Positions 1 through 13,652 are shown, numbered from the stretch's first letter. The stretch: DNA of 64,000 bases from Phymorhynchus buccinoides (GCA_017654935.2 CM065700.1:48916491-48980490), one strand, 5' to 3'. Notes: generated by a model not told the origin, from the letters alone. Translations and numbers: made by a program.

Positions 1-2636
1 ATTGGTGCACTGGGGACTACACAATACAGGGAACATAACTGGTAGGATTCCATCAGATTGGTGCACGGGGGACTACACAATACAGGGAACATAACTGGTA
101 GGATTCCATCAGATTGGTGCACTGGGGACTACACAATACAGGGAACATAACTGGTAGGATTCCATCAGATTGGTGCACGGGGGACTACACAATACAGGGA
201 ACATAACTGGTAGGATTCCATCAGATGGGTGCACGGGGGACTACACAATACAGGGAACATAACTGGTAGGATTCCATCAGATTGGTGCACGGGGGACTAC
301 ACAATACAGGGAACATAACTGGTAGGATTCCATCAGATTGGTGCACGGGGGACTACACAATACAGGGAACATAACTGGTAGGATTCCATCAGATTGGTGC
401 ACGGGGGACTACACAATACAGTGAACATAACAGGTAGGATTCCATCAGATTGGTGCACTGGGGACTACACAATACAGGGAACATAACTGGTAGGATTACA
501 TCAGATTGGTGCACGGGGGACTACACAATACAGGGAACATAACTGGTAGGATTCCATCAGATTGGTGCACGGGGGACTACACAATACAGTGAACATAACT
601 GGTAGGATTCCATCAGATTGGTGCACGGGGGACTACACAATACAGGGAACATAACTGGTAGGATTCCATCAGATTGGTGCATGGGGGACTACACATAGGG
701 AACATAACTGGTAGGATTCCATCTGATTGGTGCATGGGGGACTACACAATACAGGGAACATAAACTGGTAGGATTTCATCAGATTGGTGCACGGGGGACT
801 ACACAATACAGGGAACATAATGGTAGGATTCCATCAGATTGGTGCACGGGGGGACTACACAATACAGGGAACATAACTGGTAGGATTCCATCAGATTGGT
901 GCACGGGGGACTACACAATACAGTGAACATAACAGGTAGGATTCCATCAGATTGGTGCATGGGGGGACTACACAATACAGGGAACATAACTGGTAGGATT
1001 ACATCAGATTGGTGCACGGGGGACTACACAATACAGGGAACATAACAGGTAGGATTCCATCAGATTGGTGCACTGGGGACTACACAATACAGGGAACATA
1101 ACTGGTAGGATTCCATCAGATTGGTGCACGGGGGACTACACAATACAGGGAACATAACTGGTAGGATTCCATCAGATTGGTGCACGGGGGACTACACAAT
1201 ACAGGGAACATAACTGGTAGGATTCCATCAGATTGGTGCACGGGGGACTACACAATAGGGAACATAACTGGTAGGATTTCATCAGATTGGTGCACGGGGG
1301 ACTACACAATACAGGTGAACATAACTGGTAGGATTCCATCAGATTGGTGCACGGGGGACTACACAATACAGGGAACATAACTGGTAGGATTCCATCAGAT
1401 TGGTGCACGGGGGACTACACAATACAGGGAACATAAAACTGGTAGGATTCCATCAGATTGGTGCACGGGGGACTACACATACAGGGAACATAAATGGTAG
1501 GATTCCATCATTGATTGGTGCACGGGGGACTACACATAGGGAACATAACTGGTAGGATTCCATCAGATTGGTGCACTGGGGGACTACACAATACAGGGAA
1601 CATAACTGGTAGGATTTCATCAGATTGGTGCACGGGGGGGGGACTACACAAATATAGGGAACATAACTGGTAGGATTTCATCAGATTGGTGCACGGGGGA
1701 CTACAAATACAGGGAACACAACTGGTAGGATTCCATCAGATTGGTGCACGGGGGACTACACAATACAGGGAACATAACTGGTAGGATTCCATCAGATTGG
1801 TGCACGGGGGACTACACAATACAGGGAACATAACTGGTAGGATTTCATCAGATTGGTGCACGGGGGACTACACAATACAGGGAACATAACTGGTAGGATT
1901 TCATCAGATTGGTGCACGGGGGACTACACAATACAGGGAACATAACTGGTAGGATTCCATCAGATTGGTGCACGGGGGACTACACATAGGGAACATAACT
2001 GGTAGGATTCCATCAGATTGGTGCACGGGGGACTACACAATACAGGGAACATAACTGGTAGGATTCCATCAGATGGGTGCACGGGGGACTACACAATACA
2101 GGGAACATAACTGGTAGGATTTCATCAGATTGGTGCACGGGGGACTACACAATACAGGGAACATAACTGGTAGGATTCCATCAGATTGGTGCACGGGGGA
2201 CTACACAATACAGTGAACATAACTGGTAGGATTCCATCAGATTGGTGCACGGGGGACTACACAATACAGGGAACATAACTGGTAGGATTTCATCAGATTG
2301 GTGCACGGGGGACTACACAATACAGGGAACATAACTGGTAGGATTCCATCAGATTGGTGCACGGGGGACTACACAATACAGGGAACATAACTGGTAGGAT
2401 TCCATCAGATTGGTGCACGGGGGACTACACAATACAGGGAACATAACTGGTAGGATTCCATCAGATTGGTGCACTGGGGACTACACAATACAGGGAACAT
2501 AACTGGTAGGATTCCATCAGATTGGTGCACGGGGGACTACACAATACAGGGAACATAACTGGTAGGATTCCATCAGATTGGTGCACGGGGGACTACACAA
2601 TACAGGGAACATAACTGGTAGGATTTCATCAGATTT
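1..2636. repeat. 56-bp satellite array, about 47 copies
   Basis: A head-to-tail array with a 56-bp period, recognisable by GGTGCACGGGGGACTACACA followed by a CATAACTGGTAGGATTCCAT segment. It is cut by the left window edge and ends in TTTGTTTAGACAG near 2636. Copies differ by single substitutions (CACTGGGG for CACGGGGG, CATCAGATGGG for CATCAGATTGG) and by 1-4 base indels, for example the shortened CACATAGGG copies. The indels break every reading frame, so the short open frames across it are not genes. Confidence 0.97.
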
Positions 2637-2884
2637 GTTTAGACAGTAGAATTTTACGTCAATAGGTGATTTTCTGAAAAGAAAAAAAATAGGGGAGAGC
2701 ATTTGGTGAAAATTACAGTTGCTTACCTCCATTACTCGGTCAAACACCATAGCAACAATGCAATAATGGTGTCGAAGCTTGAAACCGCAGGATGCCAGTC
2801 AGCGACATGTAAACTTTTTTTTTAAAGAAAAATTAGGGGTGGCCAGTGGCCACAAACTGTTAAACTTGCGAAATGTGACGTAAA
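2637..2884. other. Non-repetitive flank of the satellite
   Basis: AT-leaning sequence between the satellite and the duplicated block. I see no coding signal, RNA gene or inverted repeat in it. Confidence 0.5.
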
Positions 2885-3845
2885 AGTATAAATAATCTCA
2901 TTTTTTAGAATGACGCACCGTGCTCAAACACACGAGTCGATAGGCTACGAGAGCTGATGGTAGCCGGAGTGACTTCCCCTGTTTGACCGATTGAATTAGG
3001 CAAGATCACTCCCACACACCATGAAATTACTCCCCTTAATTATTTCCGAACAATTCCTATCATGCCTCACAAATGTCAAAATTGGACCGCACTGAATCGA
3101 ATCGTATGCAGTGTGGCTGGACCCTCTTGGCGAAGATTTGTTCTGTGATACTGATTTGCGGTTTGAACAGCTTCTAGACCAAAACACCTCTCACTCATCA
3201 GTTTCGTGCAAGGAGAAATCTAAATGAATGAAATCGATGTCATGGTTTCAATGTCCAAAGGGAGCTGAACACCCAGTGCTGTCATTACTGCTCATCTAGG
3301 CAAAGGAAAAGCCACGGGATGCAACTGCGTTTTGTTGTGCGCTGCCCTTTAATTTACCTACATTACTCGGTTTTAGAATGACGCACGTTGCTCAACACAC
3401 AGTCGATAGGCTACGAAGTGATGGTTTAGCGGAGTGACTTCCCCTGTTGGAACCAGATTGAATTAGGCAAGATCACTCCCACACACCATGAAATTACTCC
3501 CCATTAATTATTTCCACGAACAATTCCATCTCATCCCTCACAAATCATCAAAATTCCTACCTCATTGCATATCGAATCTGTATGCAGTGTCTCCTGGACC
3601 CTCTTGGCGAAGATTTGTTCTCTGATCCTGATTCTCGGTTTCCTCAGCTTCTAGACTCGTCCTCACCTCTCACTCCTCAGTTTCCTGCACTCCTCTCGAT
3701 CTAAATGAATGAAATCGATGTCATGGTTTCAATGTCCAAAGGGAGATGAACACCCAGTGCTGTCATTACTGCTCATCTAGGCAAAGGAAAAGCCACGGGA
3801 TGCAACTGCGTTTTGTTGTGCGCTGCCCTTTAATTTTCTCTTTGT
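2885..3845. repeat. Direct duplication of a ~460-bp segment, second copy corrupted
   Basis: About 2885-3345 and 3366-3838 are two copies of one segment, both starting TTTTAGAATGACGCAC and both ending in GCGCTGCCCTTTAATTT. The ends are nearly identical. The middle of the second copy (about 3530-3700) differs by many small changes that mostly introduce CTC or CCT triplets, resembling the CT-rich tract that begins right after it. No open frame is conserved between the copies. Confidence 0.85.
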
Positions 3846-6800
3846 GGCTGGCCCTTCTCTCTCTCTCTTTGTTTATCTCTCTCTTCTCTCTCTCATTTCT
3901 CTATCTCTCTCTCTCTCGCTCTTCTATCTTCTCTCTTTTCTCTCTTCTCTCTCTCTCTTCTCTCTCTCTGTAAGTCATTTATCTCTCTATTCTCTCTCTT
4001 TCTTTATCTCTCTCTCACTATCTCTCTCTCTTCTTTCTCTTTGTTTATCTCTCTCTCTTCTCTCTCTTCTCTCTCCTCTCTCTCTCTTCTCTATCTCTCT
4101 CTCTCTCTCTCTATCTCTTTGCTATTGTGTGTGTGTTGTGTGTGTGTGGGTGTGTGTGTGTGTGTTTGTGTGTGTTGTGTCTCAACCCCATGTCTTAAAA
4201 AAAATAACCTCTCCAGCTTCATTGTTTATGATCATTCACATGTGTGTCTCTTGTGTGTTGCTAAACCTCTCTCTCCCCCCTCTCTCTCACATGCTCTCAT
4301 CCTGTCTCTCTTCTCATCTCCTTCACCTCCATCCCCACTCTCGCTTTCCCTCCTCCACACCCTCTCTCTCATCTCCTCTCTCACCCACCTCGCCCCTCAC
4401 GCCGCCACACACACTACATCTTCACTCTCTCCTAACACACACTCCTCACTCCACACACATCATCACCACAACATATCATCTCTCCTCTCACTCTTCCCTC
4501 CCTCACTCTTTGTGTCTCCTCCGCTCTCTCACTCTCTCTCTCCTCCACGCCTCTCTCTCTCTTCCCTCCTCTCCTCTCAATAGTTTAAATGATGGTGGGA
4601 CCTCTATCCGTCAGAGTCATTTCAGGGGAGAGAAGGCTCTTCTCTACTGTCTCTTACGTCTCACTTGCTCAGGGTGTGTCTCTCTCTCTCTCTCTCACCT
4701 CGATCTTTCCTGTTGAATCCTCATCTCCCGCAATTTTCCCATCTCTCTTCTCTTCCCCCGACGGTTAAAAAGAGGGCTTTGGATCCTCTTAGAAAGAGTC
4801 AACTCTCTCGCTCAACCGACCACTGTTCCAGCTCATTATCCCCAATCCAGAAGTAAACGGATCTCCCCTCTCTCTTTAATGGGATCCGCTACACTGCATC
4901 AAGATTCCATCCTCTCGGGGGGGGGGGAGGGGGGGAGGCGATTCATCTTCTCTCACCTGACAACTTTGTCATATTTCCACTCTGACCTCCCCTCTCCTCT
5001 CTCCGCGACATACTTCACCTCTCTCCCTTCTACAACCCTCTACTCTCTCCCTCCCATCAACCAACACCTCCCTAGTCATCATCCACGTCCCTCACTCACC
5101 ACTCCAACTACTCTCCACTCCCTCTCTAACACTCTGAGGAATCTCTCATCCAACACTATCTTCATCTCATCATCACCCTCCCGTCTCCCCCTATCTCCCT
5201 CTGGCCCCACCTCCCTCTCCATCTCATTGGGGTATTCCCGCTGGAGTACATCTCTTCACCACCCCGCCTCCCGTCAGTCTCACCTCCCCTCCCCTCTGTT
5301 TTAGAGCTCCTTCTAACTCTTCTCCGTCCTCTTCATCAACCTCCACAGAGTCGTCTCCCCCCACAATCGTATTCTCTCATCTCACCTCCACCACCCTCTC
5401 GAATCTCTATCCTCAATCTGTGTCATGCACCCTCTCTCTCTCTGACCCCTCAGGCTCTCTCTCTGAAACAGAGAGAGAGAAGGAAGTCTCTTGGGGTTCC
5501 ACAAACCTTCTCTCCCGCCTCCCCCGGACTCGGGGGGGGGAGGATCTCCTCTGATGTCCTTCCCTCTCTAAGTGATCACTCCTACAACAACATGACACAT
5601 AGTTAGGCTTCTTCCTGGTATTCATTGTTCCTCCTCCATCTCTCACCTCTCTCCGTCCTGCCCCCACACCCCACATGTCTCAGTCTCTCCCTGGATCCCC
5701 CCCCCCCCGTATTCACCACTCAAAAACAATCTCTTCACCTCTTCTCTCAATCCTCACCAGCTCTCCTCATCGACCATCTCTCAGGTCATTAGTAAAATGC
5801 TATTGTCATATCTTCTAATCATTCAGCGACTTTATCAATTTCAATATCTAGACAAACCATGTACAAATTTCCCACCATGCATATTCCTCACCTCATCTCA
5901 CTCCTAGCACCATAGCGCTCAAACTCCACTCTCCTTCATCTCTCTCCTCACCTCTCTCATCTCTCTCAGCTCTCCTCTCTCCGTCACCGCCCCCTCATCT
6001 CTCTCTCCTTCCACATCCCGTACATAATCATCTCTCTCTCCTCTCTACTCCTCTCTATTCCCTCTTCTCACCCTCTCTCCTCCTCTCCCACTCTCTCCGT
6101 CACCTCTTCCTCTCGCGTCCTCACAGTCTCACCAAACACCCCTCCACTATCACCCTCTGATCCCTCACTCTCTCCATCCATCACTCTCTCTCCTCTCTCA
6201 TCTCTCTCACTCTCTCTCTCTCCTCATCTCATTTCCCCTCCGTCCTATTCTTCTCTATTCTCAGCGTACAGCTCTCTCTCTCTTCCTTCTCTCTCCAGTC
6301 CATCCCTACTTTCACATCCTCATCTCCAATCCCCTCTCTTCCACCTCTCTGACCCTCTCTCCTCTATCTATAATCGTGTAAATCTCTCCTCCCTCTCTTA
6401 TCCCCCAGATCATCTTGATCTCACTTATTCAACAACTTCTCTTGGGACTTTCATTCGTCTCTCGTGTCCTTATCTGCACTCTATCCGTCTCTTCCGATCT
6501 CGCGTGATCATCTCCTCCTCGAGGCTCTATTACAAATTCTCTCCAAAATGTTCCTATTGTCAGTTCAAATAAACCCCTGCTACTCCCACAATGTCTCATT
6601 CTCCTTTTGTGTAATACTGGCACGGCTTATATCTTGTTGATTTCTGCGAGAGAGCCAGGTCATCACTCCTCTCTGATTCTCCTCTTCTTCTCGGGACAGC
6701 CTCGCATGTCAATCTCAGCCTCTTCACTTCTTCTCCATCCTCTCTCCATCACTCATCGCTCTCTCCTCGCTCTTTTCCACATCTTCCACTCTCTCCCCTC

Positions 6801-7251
6801 TCTTCACCCATCACATCACTACACATTCACCATCGCCAACCTCCCCACTCCCCCTCAATCTCCAACCCCTCACCATGCATACAGACTATTCAACCAACCA
6901 CTCCTCAACCCTCTCCCAAACTTGCTCATCAATATTCACCCCTCTATCAAATCTTCATAAAATCATCCTCTCCATGCTCTCTTCTCCTCTCTATAACTCT
7001 CTCTCTCTCTAACTCTCTCAAACTCTCTCTCTCTCTCTATCTCTCTCCCCTCTCTCTCTCTCTCCCCCCCCTCTCTCTCTCTTTTTTTTTTTTTCTCTTT
7101 CTCTCTTTCTCTCTCTCCTCTCTCTCTCTCTCTTTTTTTTTTTCTCTCTTTCTCTCTCTCTCTATCTCCTCTCTCTCCCTCTCTCTCTCTATCCCACTCT
7201 CTCACTCTCTCTCTCTCAATAACACTCTCTCTCTCTCTCTCTCTCTACTCT

Positions 7252-7290
<39 letters not shown>

Positions 7291-7810
7291 AATCTCTCGG
7301 ATTATCACACACACACTCGGGCCGTCGCCTCTCTCGCTCTCTATACTTACTCTCTGGACAGTCGAGCTCCCCCCCCACCCACCCCCCAAACCACCCCTTA
7401 TCAAGTTCGGCGTCGCCTCGTCGTGCTCCTCAGGTCGCTCTCCAGTTCTTCTCTCTACTCGTCTCTTCCCTCTAGGGCTCTCTCCCTCTCCTCCTCGTCT
7501 GTCGCTCCTTCCTTCTCTTCTCGTCGCTCTCTCCCTCTCTCCGCGCCGTCCCTACTCTTCTCTTCTTCTTTCTCCTCCTCTCTCGATTTCTCTCCCCTCT
7601 CTCCTCATCTGTCTCTTCTCTCTCTCCTCTTCTTCTCTCTACTCTGTCCTCTCTCCCTCTTCTCCTCGCTTTCCCCTCTCCACCCTCCCCATCCCACCTT
7701 GCCTAGTTCCGCTCCTCTCTCTCTCTTCTCCTCGTCCCTATCGTCTTCTCTCTCTCTCTCTCTCTCTCCTCCCTCTTCTCTCTCAATCCTCTCTGATTAT
7801 CCACCCAATG
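3840..7810. repeat. CT-rich low-complexity tract
   Basis: Almost 4 kb of pyrimidine-rich sequence, mostly irregular (CT)n mixed with TCTTC, CCTCC and short unique remnants, with a GT-rich island near 4125-4180. Serine/leucine-rich open frames on the plus strand and Glu/Arg-rich ones on the minus strand are expected from the composition. Short islands of normal complexity (around 4570-4860, 5560-5660, 5800-5900, 6370-6660) suggest unique DNA invaded by, or mis-assembled with, CT repeats. Confidence 0.85.
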
Positions 7811-8310
7811 TGTGAGTGTGCGTGTGCGCAGTTATTGTGTTTGTTGTGTGTGTGATGTGTATGTAGTGTGTGTGCTGTTGCGTGTGTGTGTGTGTGTGTT
7901 GTGAATCTCCATTTATTCAGCCATGCGTGTTCGTTGGCGTGTAGGGCGCGCTGTTAATAGGTATATGTTCGTGTGTGTGTACGAAGCGTGTTTGTGAGTG
8001 TGTGTGGTGTGTGTGTGTGGGTGTGTGTGTGTGGTGTCATGTGTGTGTTGTGTGTGTTGTGTAGTTGTTGTGGGGTTACGTGCGTCTTCTAGCATTTTGT
8101 GCCGCGTGTTTGCAGTGTGTGTGTGTGTGTGTGTGTGTTGTACGTGCGCGCGTGTGCGCGTGCATGTTGCCTCGTTCTGCCACTCGGAGCGTGCTGTGCG
8201 TGCGTTCTATGCGTGTGTGGGTGGTGGTTTACGAGCGTGTGGTCGTTATGTGTATGCTTGTGTGTGTGCGTTGTAGGGCTTGTGTGTCATGCAGCGTCTT
8301 AGTGTCGGTG
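7810..8310. repeat. GT-rich low-complexity tract
   Basis: Irregular TGTGTG sequence with interspersed GCGTG and CGTG. It encodes only Cys/Val-alternating shadow frames. Confidence 0.85.
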
Positions 8311-8463
8311 TGAGAGAGTGAGAGGGAGAGAGAGGTGGGCTATAGCCCTGGCGGAAGGAGGGAAGGGGTAGCAATCTAATGAGTCACATCTCCCAGTAAA
8401 AAGGTCCTTGTTTGCCTCTTTGTCTGTCTAGCTGGTCCTCAGTGTCTTTGTCCTTTTGTATTG

Positions 8464-8465
<2 letters not shown>

Positions 8466-8558
<93 letters not shown>

Positions 8559-8679
8559 TCTCTCTCTTATTTTTTAAATATATTTCATATTTATTTATTA
8601 TACTTCCCACCATTTGTATTCCCGGCACCCTCTTCTTCCTTTGATTGTTGTTGGATATTGATAATGTGTGTGTGTGTGC

Positions 8680-8721
<42 letters not shown>

Positions 8722-8722
8722 G
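8466..8722. repeat. (CT)n tract followed by (ATT)n tract
   Basis: A nearly pure (CT)n run at about 8466-8567, then about 100 bases of AT-rich sequence, a short (GT)n, and (ATT)n at about 8680-8720. The Leu/Ser and Ile runs read from this are artefacts. Confidence 0.9.
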
Positions 8723-8957
8723 TGCTTATTAAGTTCATTATTGATTTTTTTTTTTACTGTTGTGTTTATTCTTGTTATTGTTTTTAAAGGATTCTATTTA
8801 ATGTTTTGTGTTATTATTATAAAAAAAATTAAAAAAAATTAAATACCTTTATTTTGCCTCAGGACTTAGTGTTAAAAAAAGCACACTGTATGCTTATCTC
8901 ATAACCCTGATTAAACAAAAATTATTCGTTCGTTCGTTCGTTCGTTCTCTCTCGTTT
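8723..8957 (+). mobile_element. Probable LINE 3' end with (TTCG)n tail
   Basis: AT-rich sequence ending in ATTAAACAAAAATTA and then five TTCG units before a CTCTC tract. This resembles the 3' untranslated tails of the LINEs on the minus strand near 27850 (repeating CGTTT units) and 28545. No coding part of the element is attached. The identification rests on tail similarity only. Confidence 0.4.
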
Positions 8958-9001
8958 AGTATAAGGCCTACACTTTTGGCAGTAAGCCAAGTCCCTTAGA
9001 T

Positions 9002-9237
9002 TTAAAGACACACTGACGCACCACGGTTAAGTCCCTTGGTTTTTTCTGGGTAGCTGTGACCCACATACAAATGTCCCCAAATTAAAATCGAGGCTGCTCT
9101 TTAAAATTAGTTTCGGTTTGAATTTGTGGGCATTTGCATGGAAGTCAAACCTGTTCAAAACAAGATTTCTTACCAGCTATAAGAGGGAAAGCACGTGAAA
9201 CCCGTGATATTTGACACATGACCTGGTGGGTCTTTAA
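9002..9237 (+). mobile_element. TTAA-bounded MITE, family 1
   Basis: Begins TTAAAGACACACTGACGCAC and ends GACCTGGTGGGTCTTTAA, so the ends are imperfect inverted repeats with TTAA at each edge. Other copies are at 26827-27057, 43170-43373 and 23273-23494 (inverted), plus a foldback derivative at 17073-17202. Conserved internal segments include CTGTGACCCACAT and GAGGCTGCTCTTTAAA. It has no coding capacity. TTAA edges are typical of the piggyBac superfamily, but no transposase links it to any family here. Confidence 0.7.
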
Positions 9238-9560
9238 CAGAAACAGACAGGAGGGGACAGAAAACAATGAGAAGGGGAGGGGGGGAGGAGGGGAAGAGGG
9301 AATAAACTGGGTTTTGTTTAAAACTAGAAAATACATTTGTGACAAGGAACACCCGGCCAGAGTTATGTCCACCCCACCCCCTCCCCACCCCACCATTTCT
9401 TATTCCCACAAAATGCATGACTAAAACCCACTTTGCATAATATTGTTCATAAGGAACACACTAACCAATGCATTTCAAAGCTCAGTACCTGCCTGTGTAG
9501 CTCTTCTACCCCCACCCTCCACTCTCTCTCAGCTTACACTACTCCAGCTTCCCTGGTCTT

Positions 9561-9975
9561 GTCAAAGGGGCAATACTCTTCAGTACGTTTTGGTCAAATA
9601 CCTGGGGTTGCTTCCCTTCGACCATTTGAAAACATTGGAATGTTAGTGCTTGAACAAACAAAACAGCTTCAAGGTCACGGTCAGCACAGTTATCATTTTA
9701 CACCCTCTCTGCACCGTGGTTACACCACCACACAAAATGTGAAGCGATTCTGTTCACTGGTTGAGGTAATACAGCTTGGAAATCATGACTACTATTAAAA
9801 TATATAGCCCAAAGAAGGCACTTTCGGTTTTCAAGGTCAAGGTCAGCACAGTCATGAATATCGAAAGGAGGCTTCCTTTTCAAGATGTCTACCCCTCTGC
9901 CAAATTTGATCAAAATCCGTCCAGTAGTTTAAGATAATCGATACACAGACAGACAGACAGACCCATCACACTACC
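9561..9975. repeat. Dispersed repeat ending in (CAGA)n
   Basis: Contains two diverged copies of CTTCAAGGTCACGGTCAGCA-like sequence (near 9667 and 9830). It ends in a GATAATCGATACACAGACAG segment, a motif I associate with short interspersed elements in marine invertebrates. The 71-121 residue open frames here look incidental. Confidence 0.4.
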
Positions 9976-10880
9976 CGTCCTCTGGCCGGGTAAAAAAACA
10001 ACTTCAGAGAGTTATAATGTGATGCTGGACGTTGTCAGGTGATCCCCTAATTCTCTCCACAGTGAAACACGATCCAGCCAATCAGCGCTTAGATTGAAGG
10101 CAAGTGGCGACCCCTGGCCACACTATGGGACATTACTGCCGTGTTGTTAGTGGGAATCGTTGTCCTTAAAAGAATATAAATGTAAGGCGTGAACATGGGT
10201 CCTATTCAACTGTGAGGTTTGGAGTTGTAAATAAACTAACCAGGGAAAGACCTAAGAAATAATATCACAATAGTGAATACATTCTGGGACTCTCTTCCGA
10301 GGCATGTAAGACCATAAGGCGAGAGCCTGTGGCTTTGTCTGGAGATGCACTGGCCTCGCCTGTCCTTGGTGGGGGCTGTTGGATGCGTGCTAGGTTTCTG
10401 AGCTGGGTGTCTTTTGCCGGTGGGCTCTGCAGTCATGACAAACGGGCTGGTACACCCATGACTGGACATTTCGCAAGAACTCCTCTGCATCTTATTCGAT
10501 GGTCACAAAGCCGGGAGTTGTTGTGTGCCTGTGTATACCTAGTGGGATGTCCCGTGTACGTGTGTACCTGCTCCCCAGTAACACAACACGGACTTCCAGG
10601 GCTGGAGCAGGGTTGCTCTCGTGTTGGTAGGGCAGGCGCGGCTGGTGCATCTCTGGGTCCCATCAGCACCTTTGGGTGTTTCTTTTTATTTTGTCATGCG
10701 CACATTCGTTTTTATATCTATAGGTTTTGGGGGTTGTTTGTTTTTACAGTGGTTACGATACAATTCAAAAGTGTTGCTAAAACAAAGTTCTTGTTTTTGT
10801 CAATATTTCGTCTGTACACAGAGCAATGCTTATGCAGGCAGTTGTTTAACCATTTTATTTATTGTCTGTTGTTATGGTTT

Positions 10881-10916
<36 letters not shown>

Positions 10917-11039
10917 TCCACATTTACCCATTTTAAGTATTCAGGTCCAACATTAATCTAATTTCATTATATGCACCAATGATTTATCTAGGCATACTTT
11001 CGATTATTTTAAAGGTCAAATTTGCCCAATAGAATAAAT
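9976..11039. other. No recognisable gene
   Basis: Unique-looking sequence with a (TGT)n run at about 10878-10914. About 85 bases (10605-10690) recur at 27058-27140, recognisable by GGTCCCATCAGCACCTTTG. A 210-codon plus-strand frame at 10329-10961 shows no recognisable domain and runs into the TGT repeat, so I do not call it a gene. Confidence 0.4.
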
Positions 11040-11304
11040 CCAGCCACGTTATGACTGTGTCTGTGTTTGTCTTGATGTCTCTAGGTCTTGATCCAGCCAC
11101 GTTATGACCGTGTCTGTGTTTGTCTTGATGTCTCTAGGTCTTGATCCAGCCACGTTATGACCGTGTCTGTGTTTGTCTTGATGTCTCTAGGTCTTGATCC
11201 AGCCACGTTATGACCGTGTCTGTGTTTGTCTTGATGTCTCTAGGTCTTGATCCAGCCACGTTATGACCGTGTCTGTGTTTGTCTTGATGTCTCTAGGTCT
11301 TGAT
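11040..11304. repeat. 53-bp minisatellite, 5 copies
   Basis: Five nearly identical head-to-tail copies of a 53-bp unit containing CCAGCCACGTTATGACCGTG and TCTTGATGTCTCTAGGTCTT. The first copy differs by GACTGTG for GACCGTG. The near identity indicates recent amplification. Confidence 0.97.
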
Positions 11305-11384
11305 CTTGATCTTGAAGATTAACATTCGCAGGGTCCAATTATGGATATAAACGCCAACGGGGGAGGGGGGAGAAGGGGGGACTG

Positions 11385-11491
11385 GGGAGAGCATTCTCAA
11401 CCTAACCTAACCTAATAAAAATAAAAAATAAAATAAAAAGTCAGGTTGTGAGGGGGGGGGGGGGGTGGGGGGGGGGGGGGGGGGGGGGGCG
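11385..11491. repeat. Short CCTAA run and poly-G tract
   Basis: CCTAACCTAACCTAAT at about 11401, then A/T-rich sequence, then a nearly uninterrupted G run from about 11452 to 11490. Consensus base count in such a run is unreliable. Confidence 0.85.
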
Positions 11492-11633
11492 GATTATCGG
11501 CAGGCTACTCAGGTCTTCGGGTATGTCAAAATTTTTTTAATGTTTTTCTTACTGCTTTGAAAAGATGACCGTTATGTTCTGTCCTTTATCTGTCTCTTTT
11601 TCCGCTTCTGTCCATGGTCTCTGTCTGACTAAT

Positions 11634-12203
11634 GCTAAGGGCCACCCTGACGGATGAGTTTTTGTAAGAAACACGTCCAGAGCACAAGGAAAACACCCTT
11701 TACAGAAGATTGCAACACTCACTTTGCTCTGGTTTGCTAGAAATGAAACCGTCAAATCGTCGATTCCTCCTTAACGGAGGTGCTGGAAATCAAATTATTT
11801 GACCCAAAGAGATGGCGTGTGCCGTCTCTTTTCTAATGGCCGCTTGCGTTAGATCAAATCGTTTGCACGAAATTTTCGCAATACAAGCCTTTTTTTCTTT
11901 AAAAAAAAATGTTATACAGATTATCTAAAGGAGTTTCGCTCACAACAAAGGAAACAGCTCCTTTTTTTAATACTGCACTACAAAAAAAGAAAACCCTTCA
12001 ACCACAATGAGTGACCTTCACCCACCCCATCCATACAAAATAGCTACTCTCTCCGGCATCTCCGCCAAGGAGGAATCGCCGTTTTGATGGTTTCATTTCT
12101 AGGAAACCAGAGCAAAGTGAGTGTTCCGATCCTTGAAAAGGCTGTCTTTCTGGTGATTTCGACGTGTTTCTTGCAAACACGCATCCGTCAGGGTCCACCT
12201 TTA
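11634..12203. mobile_element. Foldback element, family 2
   Basis: Both ends carry the same ~170-bp sequence in inverted orientation: the left half reads CACCCTGACGGATGAGTTTT inward, and the right half ends CGTCAGGGTCCACCTTTA. Inner landmarks are CAAAGTGAGTGTT and GGAGGAATCGCC, on both arms. Related copies are at 31677-32652, 54672-55143 and 60106-60681. No transposase frame is present, so it is non-autonomous. Confidence 0.85.
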
Positions 12204-12812
12204 CAGCTGTGTCCTGTTTCTAGTACATGAATTTTAATTGTAACTTTTTACATTCTTTTTCTTGAGGTTGCAAGTTGTCTTTCGTGGCCTTGTAAGATTG
12301 TAAGTTTTCAAAGAATCAGCTAGTAGCTGCTTGTGTGCATTGTGCCAGTGAATTAATGAGGCTTTATACTGAAACGTATCTGCCCCTGTCTCCTGCACTG
12401 ACACGCGTGCGCCACCTTCATCAGATTATCAAAGTAGTAGTATAAAGCCACAGAACATTATCTGGTGGCATGGTCAACTCAGTCCTAAAATTATCGGCCT
12501 TTCGTGTCACCAAGAAGTAGTAAAATAAAGGCTCGTTCTAGTTTCTCCTAACGACGACAATTCAAGTATCGACACAATCAGTGACAACGCTGTCAGGAGA
12601 GCTGGTGCCATTATTAGGGGAAATAACTTTTCCCCCTTCCCGGAAAAGACTTCGACGGAAGTTAATTCCCTTGCTTAAAATTGGAAAATGAGTGACAGGA
12701 AAGGAGAGTGAGAATTGTTTATAGCAAGCTGTTCAGTTTCAATTAAATTGCATCTGTGCGCCAGTGGTTCTTTTTTGTTGTTATTCTCTGTATATTTGGG
12801 GTTTTTTCTTTT

Positions 12813-12862
<50 letters not shown>

Positions 12863-13137
12863 TTATATCAATGGTGAAATCATGGAAGAAGTTGACCATC
12901 ACAAAATACTTGGAGTTATTGTTAATAACAATCTCTCGTGGTCCTACTAAATATCTATGCTTTGCAAGCAAGTGTCTAAAAAAGTTTTATCAGTTTTCCC
13001 TAATAAAACATTTTAATCAATATTGCCAGAGAATGGGATGATTTGTTTTAGAGAGAGATGATATTGCTCAATAAACAAGTTTTCTCTCTCAAAACAAAAA
13101 TCATCCCATTCTCTCTCTTTCTTCATAAATTAGGCCT
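12204..13137. other. No gene seen; contains a (CT)n tract
   Basis: Mostly unique AT-rich sequence. A pure (CT)n run lies at about 12811-12860. Sequence directly after it (12861-12950) translates on the plus strand to a peptide with NNNLSW, resembling a LINE reverse transcriptase C-terminal region (compare NNLSWS near 29545). A small LINE remnant is therefore possible. Confidence 0.4.

Positions 13138-13650
<513 letters not shown>

Positions 13651-13652
<2 letters not shown>

Noticed and set aside
1..2636. CRISPR-like array
   Set aside because: Units are directly adjacent with no unique spacers, in eukaryotic DNA; it is a satellite. The same applies to the 53-, 50- and 30-bp arrays.
3746..7815. 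Ser/Leu-rich plus frames and Glu/Arg-rich minus frames
   Set aside because: Composition artefacts of CT-rich low complexity, in sequence that may itself be unreliable.
10329..10961. 210-codon plus-strand frame
   Set aside because: No recognisable domain, it contains a segment repeated at 27058, and it terminates through a TGT microsatellite.
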